Assembly (NCBI GenBank): GCA_029964075.1
Contig: CM057134.1
Span: 20,190,905 to 20,254,904, forward strand
Source: Patiria pectinifera
Lineage: Eukaryota > Echinodermata > Asteroidea > Valvatida > Asterinidae
Length of the DNA: 64,000 nt
Direction: 5' to 3'
Every line of letters begins with the position of its first letter. Position 1 is the stretch's first letter. Positions 21,785-55,730 of this stretch are shown here, in pieces. Position numbers and translations under genes: made by a program. The notes beneath the pieces were generated by a model. The model had not been told where the DNA came from, did no database searches, and saw only the letters and a program-made list of their open reading frames with translations.

Positions 21785-22500
21785 GTGCTGTTAAAACCCC
21801 TCAGCCGGAGTCCAGTTATCATCCGAAACCATTACCTTGCCACTGTGACCCATTTTTGGACCCCCAAACCAACTTACCCCGACTTGCCTATATTCGAGGG
21901 CAACCCCCTACCGAAGTTTGACACCAAAATTTCATTTCTCTAAGTATAAGTTATCATCCGGAAACTATTAACCTTTAACTCACCATGGTGACCTTGACCT
22001 TTGACATTTTGACCCCAACACCAATCCCAATTTGCCTGTACCCAAGGGCAACCCTCTTCTGAAGTTAGAATTCCAAATCTCATTTCTAACTCAAGTTATC
22101 ATCCGGAAACCGTTAACATTTAACTCACCACGTTGACCTTGACCTTTTGACCCCAAAACCAATCCCAACTTGCCTGTACCCAAGGGCAACCCCCTACCGA
22201 AGTTTGACACCAAAATCTCATTTCTAACTCAAGTTATCATCCGGAAACCATTTACCTTCAACTCACCACTGTGACCTTGACCATTTGACCCCAAAACCAA
22301 ACCCAACTTGCCTGTACCCAAGGGCAATCCCCTTCAAAAGTTAGAAACCCAAATCTCATTTCTAGCTCAAGTTATCATCCGTAAACCATTAACCTTTAAC
22401 CCACCACAATGACCTTGACCTTTGACCCCCAAACCAATCTCTACTTGCCCGTACCCAAGGGCAACCCCCTTCAGAAGTCAGAAACCCAAATCTCGTGGTG
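21785..22500. repeat. Tandem repeat, about 125-bp unit, five to six copies
   Basis: Each unit contains AAGTTATCATCCGGAAACC, TGACCTTGACCTTTTGACCCC and CTTGCCTGTACCCAAGGGCA. Copies are diverged and the array ends in unique sequence at about 22500. Confidence 0.8.
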
Positions 22501-22559
22501 CTAAAGTCAGTTTGTTCTAGGATTCGGGTGGATGGGGTGATGTATTCAACACATAAAAA

Positions 22560-24150
22560 CCGAGTGATGACATTCAGGAAAAATAAAAGTACGCACTTAA
22601 GAATTTTTCAAATATGTATCCAATTAATATTGATTAATTAATAACTAATTCATAAAAGAAACCAATCAAATACATTTTTTTCCGGAGCAAATCTGGTGTT
22701 ATTCATGATTGTGTTAATGCGTACAATTGTGACAAACAGGTTTTTTTTGTCTTCTGGCCAAAATGGTATTTAAAAAAAAGATGTGATATGCACACTGTAT
22801 TACTAAGGCACTTTGCAACCAAAGCTCTACAAGCAGAAACCTACGCCTACACTGTATCATTACTACATGAACACACCATGTTTCTTTTATGGGGAGGCAA
22901 CACAAGCTGACAATCATTATATTTTAGTTTTACAATTTGTGTTTTGAGTGATTTCCTAACACACCATTTCAACACACACACTATACTACATGAGAGGCAA
23001 GCCAGTTATGCACTTCAACTTTGACAGCACATTTTCGAAATGGATGTTTTATTACTGTTTTAAGCTTTACCCTATTCCTCCCCAACTCCATCAAAATCCA
23101 TCCCCTATCTTGCTGATTTTTTGTATTTTTTTTGGTGATTTACGGTAGGGAGTTAGGGTTTTAATACAGTCACAGGTGAAACATGCATCATCCTACCAAC
23201 ACTTCTTTGTATGCGCATGAATATAATGTGGGATTACTACACATGCATTAAACGATGTGTAGCCAAGACTGTTTCCTTCATAAAGTTTGTAAACAAGATT
23301 ATTTGGTCATCAACCCCTTGAACTGGGCAGTGAGTACAAGTGAAAAACTTCACGGGCTTAACACAAGCGAATACAAAAGCTATCCCCACATTTGAAGTAA
23401 GCACCGCCAACCATTAACAGCTTTCGGTCTCAGATGACGAGTTTGCATTTTCCACAAATACGATATCACACTCCAGCCCAAAAATTTCTACTTTTTGTTT
23501 TAATCATTACACATTTCTCTCACCATTGGCTCAATTACTTGTCTCTTTTGTTTTGTCTAGAGCAGCGTAAAAAGCAAGTTGAGATTAGGATAATGTGCAA
23601 GCCTTCTATATGCAAGGTATACAAAAGATCTAGACGCAAGATTTCAATTTTGTCACGTGGGGTTAAGGTTAGACAATGCTCATTGGTATGTTCAAACATT
23701 TAAGGCACATGTATAGGTATTTACTCTGTTTAAAAAAAGATAGCTTTTTATTGATAAATTGAATACAACTTATGAATCTAAACACATCACAGTTTGGGTT
23801 TGGCTAGTGGACGGGTGGCTGGCCAATAAAATTGTGTGCGGCTAATGAAGATTAAAGTGGCCTTAAGAAAATGGTGGAAAAAATACTTGAAAGTCTAGAA
23901 AGAGATTGGGTTCACTTATTGTCACAAAAGCCTGATGGCCAAGGACTCCTGGCCAGCTAGACTTATGGTTATGCATGGATCTTAAGGCCAAACACGAATA
24001 GAGGCCACAGAAAGAATTGCCAGAAACCCCCAAAAGAGTACTGGCCGGCATTAAAGGCCAGAAATAAATGAAGGCCACACAATACAACAAGAAAGATCAC
24101 AATAGACTCATTACCATAGCTGAAGGAATATAATGGCCACACACAATAAA
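22560..24150. other. Intergenic, nothing recognised
   Basis: Only short ORFs without domains were seen. There is no consistent splice-site or repeat pattern on either strand. Confidence 0.4.
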
Positions 24151-24174
24151 TGCTGGTGACATGGATGGGTGACT

Positions 24175-24470
24175 TAACAAAACTTCTTGCCACACCAGTA
24201 GCCACATCAGTAGCCACAATGTTAACCACACCGGTAGCCACACTGGTAGCCACATCAAAAGCCACAACGGTAACCACATCGGTAGCCACACCGGCAGCCA
24301 CACCAGTAGCCACATCAGTAGCCACAATGTTAACCACACCGGTAGCCACACTGGTAGCCACATCAAAAGCCACAACGGTAACCACATCGGTAGCCACACC
24401 GGCAGCCACACCAGTAGTTACATTGAAAGTCACACCAGTAGCCACATTGGTAGCCACACGGAGGGGCAGT
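24175..24470. repeat. Minisatellite, 12-bp core in a ~120-bp higher-order repeat
   Basis: A core like CCACACCGGTAGCCACAT repeats, with a larger segment of about 120 bases (CCAGTAGCCACATCAGTAGCC onward) present twice almost unchanged. Because the core is a multiple of three, ORFs of 104-180 codons stay open on both strands. They are low-complexity and not believable genes. Confidence 0.8.
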
Positions 24471-24559
24471 ACATATTCATGCGTCATAATACGTAAGCAG
24501 CTCGGCAGCATTTTCTCTAGAGAGCCGAGTACCTCATAGCATATGTAGCAAGATATGTG

Positions 24560-26840
24560 ACAGAGGGAACCCCTCCCCCCTTTTGTGTTGGTCTTTGTGT
24601 TACCAGAATCTCAGGAATTCTTTAGCGATATCTGGGGGCTAGCTGGGGGCTAGCTAGGCAGCAATAGTCTAGAAAGTGTATAAGGTATAGGGACATGGGG
24701 AGGGGTTAACCCCTCTGTCACATATCGTGCTAGGTATACCTCATTGGCTAACAATGTTCGATCCATTTAAAATTCTCCCTAAACTTTGCATCACCACTGA
24801 TATTAGTTTACAAAGGCCGTTTCCACAATTTGTGCTCACAGACAACAGTAAGCCACAAGATACATTGATAGTTTAGTACATGAACACCACTTGCCAGCAA
24901 CTGGAAATACAGACAAATGTGCGTTGCATTGATCTTTAATGACATCTGCTGAAACACTAAACACCAACATTCAAGTCTTTACACTGGACTATGTTTTACT
25001 TTCAAGGCCACACACTCTTTGGTCTGTGTTTCTCATTTGTAGTTTACAAGTTTACATACACTTTTTTGGCAGAGTAACATTATTCAATTAGATTTTAACT
25101 CTGAGATTTTTATATTTCCACTTGTAAGCCTTGCTGACCCATTGAACTTTCTTTAATTGTTTGTCCGATAGAACAAATATGAATAAACATTTTACTCATA
25201 TCAAGTGATGAATATTCATCTCCGTGTACCAAGTGATGAATATGCAACAATTGAAGTCAACCAGCCGAGCATTGTTGCAACTGCCTCAATTTACACATGA
25301 ATACATATAATCATTTATTAATTATTCAAAAAATTATTATTCACGACTGTCAAATTAGTGAATACACAATTTAGTCAGGTGACACTGATGAATATTCATA
25401 CCTCAACATTCCCAGTGCGCAGTTTTACTTCTACATGACAGCAAGAATACAATGAAAGGCAAGCTGTAGTTTGGGCTTGTAACCATAGTGACGACCTTCA
25501 CCTTATGTATACATGAATATTCATAGTAGTATTAATACTGCATAATTAGAACTCTGTTCTTCCACGGGACAAATACTTAATTTTTTTAAAATCTATTTAT
25601 TTGCCAGTATCGTGTAGAAGAGAGTGCACAACTTGGTAATACATTCAAATCCAGAAAAATAACAGTCTTATTAAGCACACCTGCAAAATACAATGTAAGG
25701 TGCAAGATCGATAAGCCCGTTAACGCCTCCAAGTCCAACGTGGACTTGCCGATTGCAATACTAACTTTTTAATCCCATTTCAAACCATTTATTAAGAGAA
25801 TAAATATGTGCTTGGCCAGTTTTAAACGTACTTGTTTAATACCAGCCAAAAAAACACACATTTATTCCCCATTCATAAATACCTTTCGGTCAAAAAGTCA
25901 ACACAAGTCAAATATTCACAGTTGCCCAATGCTTTTGTTTAACAATTTTACCTCATGTGAAACAATGTAACGTATGTGCCTCTGGTATTCTAAGAATCTC
26001 CTTTACGGAGATTTGGCGCGTACTGCTGCAATGCGCGATGCATGCGCACGCAGACAGGAATTAAGTGAGTTTATTAAACCTGTTTTATCAACCGTTTGTC
26101 TTTTCTGCTGATGTTCAAACACATCCTGGCTTGAAGACAGCAAGATCATTTGGCCTCCCTTTTATGAACACCCCATATATATTCTGCATAAGGGCAAAGC
26201 AAGTTTCGCCAATTTCATTTAAAAGAAAAAACCCTCTTGTAAAAGTATAACTTCCATTGAAAATGCCTCTCAGGTTCACGCTGAGTGCCACAAAGCGCCC
26301 CCTATAGTTCATGCAAAGAGCCAATACATTACTGAAGGGTTATGAGACTATAAACGTCCTACAGTAATAACACCCTACAACTCAACTATTTGTTTTTTAT
26401 AAGTTATAAAGTAATGAATAATATAGTACAAAATTGTTCTTCACACATCGTAACAGGTTTATATGTAGTCGATTGGACAAATAGGCTACATTGCATAAAG
26501 GTCGTATGCAAATTATCCCGAGGTCATTTGGCGGGCATCCACATGTGGCGATACCACGCCTTTAAAGTGGAACTCGGTGGAATTTGCATAGTAATCACAT
26601 GCAAATTGTTTCTGAGGTCACAGTGAGCACTAGTGCTTCTTGGAGTTAGGTTTCAAATTTGCATAGTGACATATGCAAATGAGGTCATCACGACTCGTAG
26701 AATGACAACTCTGTGACACTGCCCTCTTTTTTCAAGCTGTAGGATGGGACTATGATTAACAGAATGGAAGCGCAGTGAAGTGAAGCAGAACCCTGGATAA
26801 CGACTAGTTGTCGATGGGTGGGGGGTTTGAGGAACGTCGC
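24560..26840. other. 3' flank of aPKC, repeats but no gene
   Basis: Contains several GATGAATATTCAT-type motifs (25190-25540). A repeat at about 25790-26060 is shared with 28150-28510: GGAATAAA..., a GGCCAAGCACATATTTATTCCC stretch, and GGAGATTTGGCGCGTACTG. The part adjoining 26853 should be the aPKC 3' UTR. Confidence 0.45.
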
Positions 26841-26853
26841 ATCGGAGTTCTCG

Positions 26854-47078
<20,225 letters not shown>

Positions 47079-47477
47079 CTGAAAACAAGAACAAAAATAA
47101 CCAAAACCGGCAAATTAAGCTGATGTACAAATGTACATATGGACCAAATTGCCACTGTCATCGGATGAAAATGCCATTGCTAATGTGTTTTGAAAAAAAA
47201 AGGATAATAGAAAGCAGGGCTGAGCCTTGTTCCCATAATTATGGAGTCTGCCATCTTTTAAGCAGATCTTTCAGACTGAATCAAAATTGCAAGCCATCAT
47301 CAGCAATGAGTCAAATATTCTATTCAACCTGTAAAACTGAAGCAGTCAAGCCATCTCACACACACAAGCAGGATGTACAACTGCCTGAATTTTTCTCAAG
47401 TTCTGATCACACAATGCTACTAGTGAGGCAACTGCTTCACAAAAGTTTTCCATTATTCCTAACTTCCTTGGCATTTT

Positions 47478-47880
47478 TGCTAGGATGCAACCTCAATCCT
47501 GCAAAATCCTCCAACTGCCTCCATGTAAAAATTGCATTCAGCCTCAATCCTCCAAAATCCTCAGTTATTTCTTGAATGCGTTCCTTGGAGGGGTGGCCAC
47601 TGCCTCAATCCTGCAGAATCCTCCGACAATCACTGTCAATATAGTGAGGCAGAACCAGTGACATCCTGGAGCAGTGCAGAGGATTTCAAGTGGTATATCT
47701 AGGCCTAAATTATGCACAGCTGGGCAGAAACAACACAAGGTGGCCCAAGAACTTGACACAGTGCATCCTCCCAAATCAGTCACATATGTTTGTCATATCC
47801 TCAATCCTTCAAAATCATCCAGTTTGCAAAGAGGATTTTGGAGGATTTGGGAAGGTTAGGGTTAAACAGGTTCTGCATCC
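47478..47880. repeat. Dispersed repeat, AATCCTGCAAAATCCTCC family
   Basis: Direct copy of about 400 bp related to 59438-59815: both start CTAGGATG...CCTCAATCCTGCAAAATCCTCCAA and share CAGTGACATCCTGGAGCAGT and CAACACAAGG. Pieces of the motif also occur at 49640-49900. Confidence 0.7.
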
Positions 47881-47940
47881 ACCAAGGAGTGTTTTTGCCT
47901 CTTCAACCTAGTAGTCCACGTGGGCTTAAGATTTGGCCAG

Positions 47941-48182
47941 GGGCCAATTTCATGACGCTGCTAAGCACAAAAATTTGCTTAACACAAAAACAGTCTGGCT
48001 TATAAAATCAGGTTACCGGCCAGAACTCCATGTGATGTATATTGCGAACGATTAGTATTCAGCTGTTGTTTGCTTAGCATGAAAATCACATGGAGTTTTG
48101 GCTGGTAACCTGCTTTTACAAGCCAGACTTTTTTCGTGCTAAGCAAATTTTTATGCTTAGCAGTGCCGTGAAATTGGGCCCA
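47941..48182. mobile_element. Palindromic MITE, GGGCCAATTTCATG family
   Basis: 242-bp foldback whose arms carry GCTAAGCACAAAAATTTGCTTA, AGTCTGGCTT and GGTTACCGGCCAGAACTCCATGTGAT. It closes with the inverse CCGTGAAATTGGGCCC. This palindrome type is common in marine invertebrate genomes (recalled, not searched). Confidence 0.75.
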
Positions 48183-48184
48183 GT

Positions 48185-49990
48185 TCAGAGATGATAATGC
48201 TCTAGGCTGCCTAAATGTAAATGCACAGTACCGGTAGGTTACAGCGTAACTAATGTTTCAAATTTGACTGACTGCCCCAACAGAATCTCAAATGCATGTA
48301 AGGCCAAACTAGTCCAGCATCAAAGAAGATCTCAACACAACAGCATATGAAGAACTACATGTACAGTAGATGTATGTATTCATACACGGACAGGGTAGAT
48401 CGAATGGAATCACCCTGTCCATATTTAACACAAGTGGGAAATGAAACTGCAATGCAGGATACCAGATAGAGAGGCAAGAGGTGACGGGGTGGTGTGGATG
48501 ATGCAAATTGCAGACGCCTCGTGCCTCAAGAAATTACAATCAGATGGGATGCTTAAACGAAGGACAACATGGGTGATACCTCCCTACATGCATTCAAATA
48601 CACATTGTGTGCTTTTTTCATCTTTTGAGTTTTCTGTTTTGTTTGATTGTGGAGTGCATTTCTTTTACATGTTGTAAAATGTGAGGCATTCTTTGGAAAA
48701 TTAGAGAGAACTGGGCAGAGGTCAAAATAAAAGTTTGTGGGTATTAGGAAAGAGAATAAAATTCTCTTTTTTTGCACTCCGATTAGACATTCTGTTGACA
48801 AGCTCTGCTGTTTAATGTTCGCAATGATTGACATTTAAAAACAAAGTAAAATACTGAGAAAATGGCCTCTATAGTTTTTAGTTTGTAAAAAAACCGAAGC
48901 CAATTGTTTTTCCTTAAAATCACTTTTATTCCACGAGTTTTATACTATTTCTTTTCAATATGTGTAGTAGACATATCAATGGTTACAATTATAAATAAAT
49001 CTGAAAATTGATTTTTGCCTCCACTATTTTGTTTTTTATTTTAAAATATTTCCCCTACTATGGCCTGTACCCAGATGCAATTCATTTTGCCAGAACTATT
49101 GAAGGTTTGGGCACCAGTTACTGTAGGTTGAAAACTCATCAGTCTCAGATAATGTAAGATTTTGTAAATATCTTTAAAACAGGGCAGCGTATGTGTAATT
49201 CTGGGGTAATAACTGTAACATATCCCTTGTGCCTTGGCCAAAAGAGGGCTCACTACAGAACATTACACCCATGACACGACAGCCCCTTTAAGATTATATG
49301 CAATCTTCATCGCACCTGCTCCTTTCGTTTCACACACAGGGCTATTTATCAGCTGCATGACAGCTCATTAAAACAATGACATCTGCATAATTAATGAGGC
49401 AATCTTCTTGGAAAAAAAGTGCATTCATTAATTAATGATGGGCAGCTCTTAATTGTCACCATCAGAATTGCATGACTCTGATGAGCATGGATGTACATGT
49501 ACCGTACGTATGGTAATGTACATGTACATTGTAGCTATCACCATCACAAGACTAAACTAGAAGCCGATAAAATAATGGACTGCATACAAGTGGCATCCAA
49601 ATGAATGGTTCATCTGCATACATGTAAAATAATATTGTTTAACCCTAACCCTTTGGGTATCTTTACTAGGAAGTATCCTGAATCTGCCAAAATCCACCAA
49701 TTATGTCACACCAAAATGTTGGAGTTGGCAACTGCTCAGTAGATGGAGGTATCCTGAATCTATCAAAATCCTGCAGTACAGCTAGGTTTACAATCCTCAG
49801 TCCATCAAAATCCCACAGTTTTCAATATGGAGGTATCCTGAATCTGCCAAAATACTCCTAGACAGGGGTATGGATTTTGATAGATTCAGGGAGGTGAGGG
49901 TTAATTTACTTCTGTCAAGAGAATATTTTGTTCTATTGGCATTTTGTGTGTGTGCGTGGGTGGCTTCGTGTGTGTGTGCATTCACACTTA
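48185..49990. other. aPKC upstream region or first intron, no gene
   Basis: No exon was recognised. It contains an ACATGTAC-rich patch (49490-49530) and weak pieces of the AATCCTGC repeat family (49640-49900). Confidence 0.4.
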
Positions 49991-50337
49991 TGGCCAAAAA
50001 AAAAAAGTCTCCGGTTTCTGGTATGGAGCTTGCCCAAAAGTGTTTTTTACCTGATTTTTTTTGCTTCAAATGCCGGCTGATGACTGCAAGTGGTGCCCGA
50101 CTAAACTTAGTGCAAATATATGGGAGTCCAGAGAGGCCACATAAAGCTTATTCTCGACCATAACCCAATCTAAAAACATGTTAAAATTGTGCAGCAGCAG
50201 GATTTCAGTCAAACCAGTGAGTTTGGCGGTTTTGAGACATCATCTTTCAGTTAAAAAACACCTTTAACATTTTGCCGACGCACATGGCTACGGGGACGCG
50301 CGCACATACCAGAAACCGGAGACTTTTTTTTGGGCCT
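49991..50337. mobile_element. Inverted-repeat element, AGTCTCCGGTTTCTGGTATG ends
   Basis: TGGCCAAAAAAAAAAAGTCTCCGG...GTATG at the left recurs inverted as CATACCAGAAACCGGAGACTTTTTTTTGGGCC at the right. The interior is unique except for a piece shared (inverted) with 36620-36690. Confidence 0.65.
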
Positions 50338-52514
50338 ATTATTAACTTCACAACATTTGGACGCAGATGCAATCATATCAATGGCTAGAAACTTGATGAA
50401 TAAAGAAAACACAGCACGGATCCAAAACACCTTTCCTTCAGCCTCAAGACAGGATCTCACTAGCTTAACTACCGTGTCTTACCAAACTTCACTTGAACTA
50501 GTAGGCATCAAACCAAAAATACTTCTGCTTCGGTTACGCAACTGACCCAATTTTTATGACCCACTCCTAAAAATGTTATCAGCAAGGTTTAACCATAAAA
50601 AAAAGGAACGCTTCAGTTGTAACAGCGCATTCATGTTATCTGTCTAATTACTAAAAGACTTTTCAACAACCTACTTATGTCAAAACCTGAAAACATTTCT
50701 GCGCCCTTTTTGACATTAGTTGATTTACAGTGGATGAATTTGGTGAGAAACCTCCTTTTTTCCAACACGATAAGCAAGTCTCAAAATCCCACCTGCGTAG
50801 TTTGTGAAATGTTTTCTGACTTGGACAACACTGAATATAGTGTTTATAAAATATGTCAGTGACAAATGAAAACCCAAATATTTTTTGTTTATATAATGAT
50901 TTACATCACCCCAAAGCAAATGTTATCTTTAATATGAAAATTTCATCTACACAAAATGTTGTAAACAGACTTTTCACAAATTTTAGAGTGACATACATGT
51001 ACCAACATACTTTTGTACAACTTAATACAAACAGGTGTACAAATGTTTGTGCATGCTCAAGTAGGCTGGATAAATGTTAAGAATGCTACATGAAGTACAT
51101 GTAGGGTTAACAACAGACATTCTTGAAACTACCCCTCTCCATTTTGCTCAAATATCCATTTTAGTAATTTTTTGTTGTTGTGACAGTGAAATACTTTGCT
51201 TTCCTTCTCAGACAATATTTAAAAGTTGTCAAAATATGCAGAACTCATGTGAGTGTTTATGCCAAGGTGAACTGAGCTGATTTCAATGTGCAACGTTCTC
51301 AACAAAAGTCAATTAAAAACTTGGAAGGAACTGTCGACTACTCAAAACTTCTGTTAATTATCAGCAATATTTTTAAATGATACAGTTCTTGCAATGCTGT
51401 GTTTCATTTTGTTCTATTGCCTAAAAATGGAGATGAGTGGGCCCTGATGGCCCGCAACCATGCATAAGCAAAAGGACACGACAGAACCTGGCATGCCTGG
51501 TATTGCATCCAAGCAGGGTGCCACTCTGATATCCATGGCACGGGGCCCAGTAGGAGACCGGGCAAAAAGATTCCTTCCGCGTGGCCGACAAATTGTGAGG
51601 AATTTCGGGGAATTTTTAGAGTAGGGTGCATGAGCGCAAGAGGCATAGTGGAGCTCTGCATACCATGTACGCGTGGATGTTTAGTCCTGCCCAAATCATT
51701 GGTTACGACAGATACAACTTAAAGGGGCAGTGCACTATGAGCATGTTGCATTCCATCACATCATCATGGGGATCAGTTCCTCCTTTAAATCGTGCAATCC
51801 TGAAACTGTCTGTACGTGAGCTTGCTTTTCAGTGTTTTAAATAAAACATTTCCCCTGAATCACTTTACATGTACCTCCATATTTCTAAGTACATGTATGT
51901 TTAACCCAATATCGTATAATCAGGCAAGCAACTAAGAATTTAGAAAATACAAGGAAACTCCAAACCACACAAGACTTTGTACAGTGTTTTTCAATTTGTA
52001 ATGGCAGTCACGAGAAGTAAAAAACGAGGAAATCAGAGGATCTGAGGAAAAGTTGCATGCCTGTAAAATGTGAACACAGTTGTTCAAAACTGAAGCAACC
52101 TCACTGCACAAAAACTGGTTTCCTTAAATTTTAAAAAAAAATCCTGAATCAAGATCAATTTTCTTCTCTCACATTCTACAAAACAAGCATTCTTTTCTTA
52201 TATGAAAATGTTACAAATAATTTTAGCAGGGAAGAAAATGTCAAGCATACATATTCTTGCAGAAAGTTACAAATGCAACTTATTATAATGAGGAAAATAA
52301 TAGTACCTAACATGTACATTTCATAGCAAGACCTGTAAAATGAAGGTGTCGTACATTTTTAACAAAATTATAGCAGTTTTTGTAGAAATTACAGTCTCTG
52401 CTTTCACATGACTTAGCCTAAACCATTACGCATGTTGATTTGGGACAATACAAATGAAACAGTGGAACAGGACCACTAAACTTCACCAAAGACAACCCAA
52501 CAGCTAAAACTTAC

Positions 52515-53085
52515 CTGCATCTCTGCATCGTGCCTGTTCATATCAGGTAATGCCAAGCCTTGACATCATCATCAATGTTGCTCCGTCTACCAAACCAGCC
52601 CCCATCTCAGTCTCCTGTCCGGATGCCCGAGTCCCCCCTTCATACCAGACCCTCAAGTCTGCCGGTGAGGAGGAAAACGGCAACTGTTCTGAGCTGCAGA
52701 GCTGGTCTAGACTTCTCATGGACCAGGTCCAAGTCTGTGCCGATACCGTACAACCGGCAAGCAACCCCAGTCCGACAGTTACAGTTCACCCCGGCTGGTG
52801 ACAGGACCAGACACTTGCGTAATGAGACGCAAGGTAAGCCGCGGGGCCTGGGTATGGCAGCCATGCCGCACCGACTAAAAACAGCTCAGGCGCAGCTGTG
52901 GGGTAGTGACAGAATGCGACGCAGTTGACAACTGTGATCTCCTGTCAGCCAGGCCAGGTAAATGCAACTTAACAACCCAAGTCAACACCGGGCGAGGAGC
53001 CACAGAGACCGGGGAGGAAACCGAACCTTGCCCTGGGCTGCCGAGTTGCAAACTGATACCGCTTCAGCTCGACTAGAGGGGTATT
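52515..53085 (-). other. aPKC: Candidate alternative first exon and promoter of aPKC
   Basis: A GC-rich block in AT-rich surroundings ends at a perfect donor (CAG then GTAAGT, boundary 52515/52514). Joined to the exon at 47078 it gives a short frame: in-frame TGA, then MQRC and R before DILCITID. A TATA-like TTTAAATA (about 53080-53087) is suitably placed on the minus strand. The result would be an aPKC lacking the PB1 first strand. It may instead be a non-coding 5' exon, or an unrelated GC-rich repeat. Confidence 0.35.
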
Positions 53086-53094
53086 TAAAGCTTC

Positions 53095-53670
53095 TGGACC
53101 CAGCGTGATCAATAATTTGCAATTCCGGACATCAGCTTGGGATTGGGAATTACAAGGATCAATAGCAAAGTAATTGTTGGTGGACTCTTTTTCATTTTTT
53201 TAGGAAGGGGTCGGGGTTGGCATGACAGATGTTGCAAGTTGTTAAGGGGATTGTAAATATGGATTGTGCTGTTAATTAAGATGTGGGGCTCTGGAAGTGA
53301 TTGCTCTAAATGAATTAGGATTGTCAATTTTAAAACTTGTCTTATAATATAGTCATGGAAGTATTGATCTCTGTTGTCACTTTCTAAGTAATGAAAATCC
53401 TGAAGTCACCAGATGAACTCAACCTGAAGTTAATAAAGGCATTACCTTTGTTGAAATTACACTAATATAAACATTTCTTTAAAAAATAACGTACATTGGG
53501 AAGAGCTTGACCAAAAATAAAATGTATCCGAACACTTGATGGTACAACAAAGTTTCTTTCTTTAGAATAAATACTTACTGCCATTTCCAGAGATTTTTTT
53601 TGGTATTGCAAGTTTACTGTACAAATATTAAATTACAAACATGTACAAGTATGCTTTGAAGTTTGAGTGT
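53095..53670. other. No feature recognised
   Basis: AT-rich, only short ORFs, no repeats that I could match elsewhere in the window. Confidence 0.4.
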
Positions 53671-53864
53671 AGGTGATTGATAAGCCAGAGTGTGCCTAAC
53701 CACTTGCCTGCTTTTTTCTGTTGACTGAATTTGACTAGTCACAGTGCTTGCTTGAAATATGATCTGACTGTTGGTGACTAGCCCGTGTAAAAGGCATGGC
53801 GGGGAAAGAAGATTGATTTTTTGACTGTCTGTGACTGTTCAGATAACGGTAGCAGGAGGGTTAA
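53668..53864 (+). mobile_element. Partial family 2 MITE
   Basis: Shares GTAGGTGATTGATAAGCCAG through GGAGGGTTAAA with the fragments at 7340-7527 and 14776-14960. Only the right end is present. Confidence 0.65.
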
Positions 53865-54158
53865 ATAATGTAGCTAATACATGTACCGGTAGATGACATC
53901 CGATGGGTTTTTGTTATCCATAAATAGTGGAGTCCCCTAATGTGGCGCACTTCGACGTTTCCCTCAACTTTCCTCGTGCAGTGTAGCCAAACCTCTTTGT
54001 TGAAATACTTCAAATTCATTCTGTTAAATACTGGCACTTCTGCCATAATAGTGCTTGCTGTTGAACCTTTGTGAACAATTTCAGTGTCACAACATTTTGT
54101 CCGAAAGTCAAAAACGGTAACATCCGGAAACTGGGCACAAATTCGGCCAAGTGTTCCC

Positions 54159-54683
54159 TTAAAGGGAAAATACAACATTTGCAAACATCAAAAAATAAAA
54201 CTACCAAATCATTTTGAAATACCTTGCTGGACTGTTAGTGAATGACAGTGTAAAGCATCCTGTAAAATCATGGCACCTGCATGGTATACTGTCATTTTCA
54301 AGAAAAGTGGATTTTTTGTATCAATTTCCAACGCTGATCGGCCGATCAGCGTTGGAAAAAACTGGCTTTTTTCAAATACTGGCCCCAATTGACCATCGCA
54401 CTTGTTTGCAATCGATTACAAACCTATGAACGGGTACGAGCCAGCTAGACTGGTTCCCTGACCTTACAATCCCCCAATGTATGTACAATGCTTTGTTTCT
54501 TCTTATATGGAGTCAGGGAACCAGACTACAGGAAAATGATTGTTTTTCTTGGTTTTTATAGCATTTTCGAACCCAAAACCTCAAAAAAGTCAGTGTAACT
54601 ATATTTGCTATATATTTCCAACCCCCCAATTCCATCCATTTCTGAAAATTACAGTAAAAGCAAATGATGTATATTCCCTTTAA
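54159..54683 (+). mobile_element. TTAA-flanked MITE, family 1 copy
   Basis: Element 54163-54679 between TTAA duplications. Ends AGGGAAAATACAACATTTGC and inverse of AGGGAATATACATCATTTGC. An internal palindrome GCTGATCGGCCGATCAGC lies near 54330-54350. It is the least disturbed copy in the window. Confidence 0.8.
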
Positions 54684-54689
54684 GTGGTG

Positions 54690-54995
54690 CATTTAAGAAT
54701 TTCTTTAAAGTTGGTAGATTCTGATAAATCATTATTATCTCTACTGAATTTCTTTAAAGTTGGTAGATTCTGATAAATCATTATTACATGTATCTCCACT
54801 GAATTTCTTTAAAGTTGGTAGATTCTGATAAATCATTATTATCTCCACTGAAATTTCTTTAAAGTTGGTAGATTCTGATAAATCATTATTATCTCTACTG
54901 AATTTCTTTGAAGTTGGTAGATTCTGATAAATCATTATTATCTCTACTGAATTTCTTTAAAGTTGGTAGATTCTGATAAATCATTATTATTTCCA
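54690..54995. repeat. Tandem repeat, about 50-bp unit, six copies
   Basis: Repeats of TTTCTTTAAAGTTGGTAGATTCTGATAAATCATTATTATCTC. It begins right after the MITE at 54679. Confidence 0.85.
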
Positions 54996-55730
54996 CGCAC
55001 ATACCCAACTATAAGTTTGTCAGAAAATTATTTTCTTAATTTTGGGTGCATTTTAAAAGGGTTCATTGTGCACTTCATATCGGAAAATCACGTCAAAACA
55101 AGATTTATGAACGGGAATGTTTAGAAGTTGATGAAATTTCACTTAAAACTTTGAAATTTGAGGTGAAACTTTTGCTTTAGCAAGGCACCATAGGTGAAAA
55201 ATCAAAGTGCACCACGTTATAGGGCCGCGCCATGTTAGGGTACGTACGTGTACATCAAGTACATGTACATCAACAATAGAATTTCTCAGTCTCACTCATT
55301 TTGTTAATAACATGTAGGCCTGCCGGTACATGTAGAGTAAATTGTATTGTGTTTGGCTAACAATTATAGCCCCCCCCCCCCACACACACACACAAAGGAT
55401 TATGGTTACATATACATTTCTGTAACTCTCTGGGCTGGTCAGTCATACAGATTGACAGTGGCAGATGCTTTTTATAGCCAGGAAAAAAAGAAGATACTTA
55501 GAATTGACATGTACGTACACCTACATGCACCTGATACTCTCAAATTGCGCATATTTTTGCATTCACTAGACATGAACACCACTAGGCCGTGAGAAGAATA
55601 TGAATAAGTACATGTATTTACTGTTGGGGGCCTGTGAGGGTGTCAGGTTTGCCTGTACTGTACCTAAATAGGCATAATGGATCGAGGGCAACTTGCAAAT
55701 TACAAGTGAACCCTATCCATCAGGTTTCCA

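Noticed and set aside
23969..24539. ORFs of 180, 129 and 104 codons
   Set aside because: They are products of a 12-bp minisatellite; both strands are open and no domain is visible.
51440..51620. Possible structural RNA in a GC-richer patch (AAGCAGGGTGCCACTCTG...AGTAGGAGACCGGG)
   Set aside because: Slight resemblance to 5S-like wording, but no 5S internal boxes or closing stem could be found.
52560..52928. 122-codon plus-strand ORF and 74-codon minus-strand ORF in the GC-rich block
   Set aside because: GC-rich sequence lowers stop frequency; neither shows a domain. The minus-strand splice donor is the more telling signal here.
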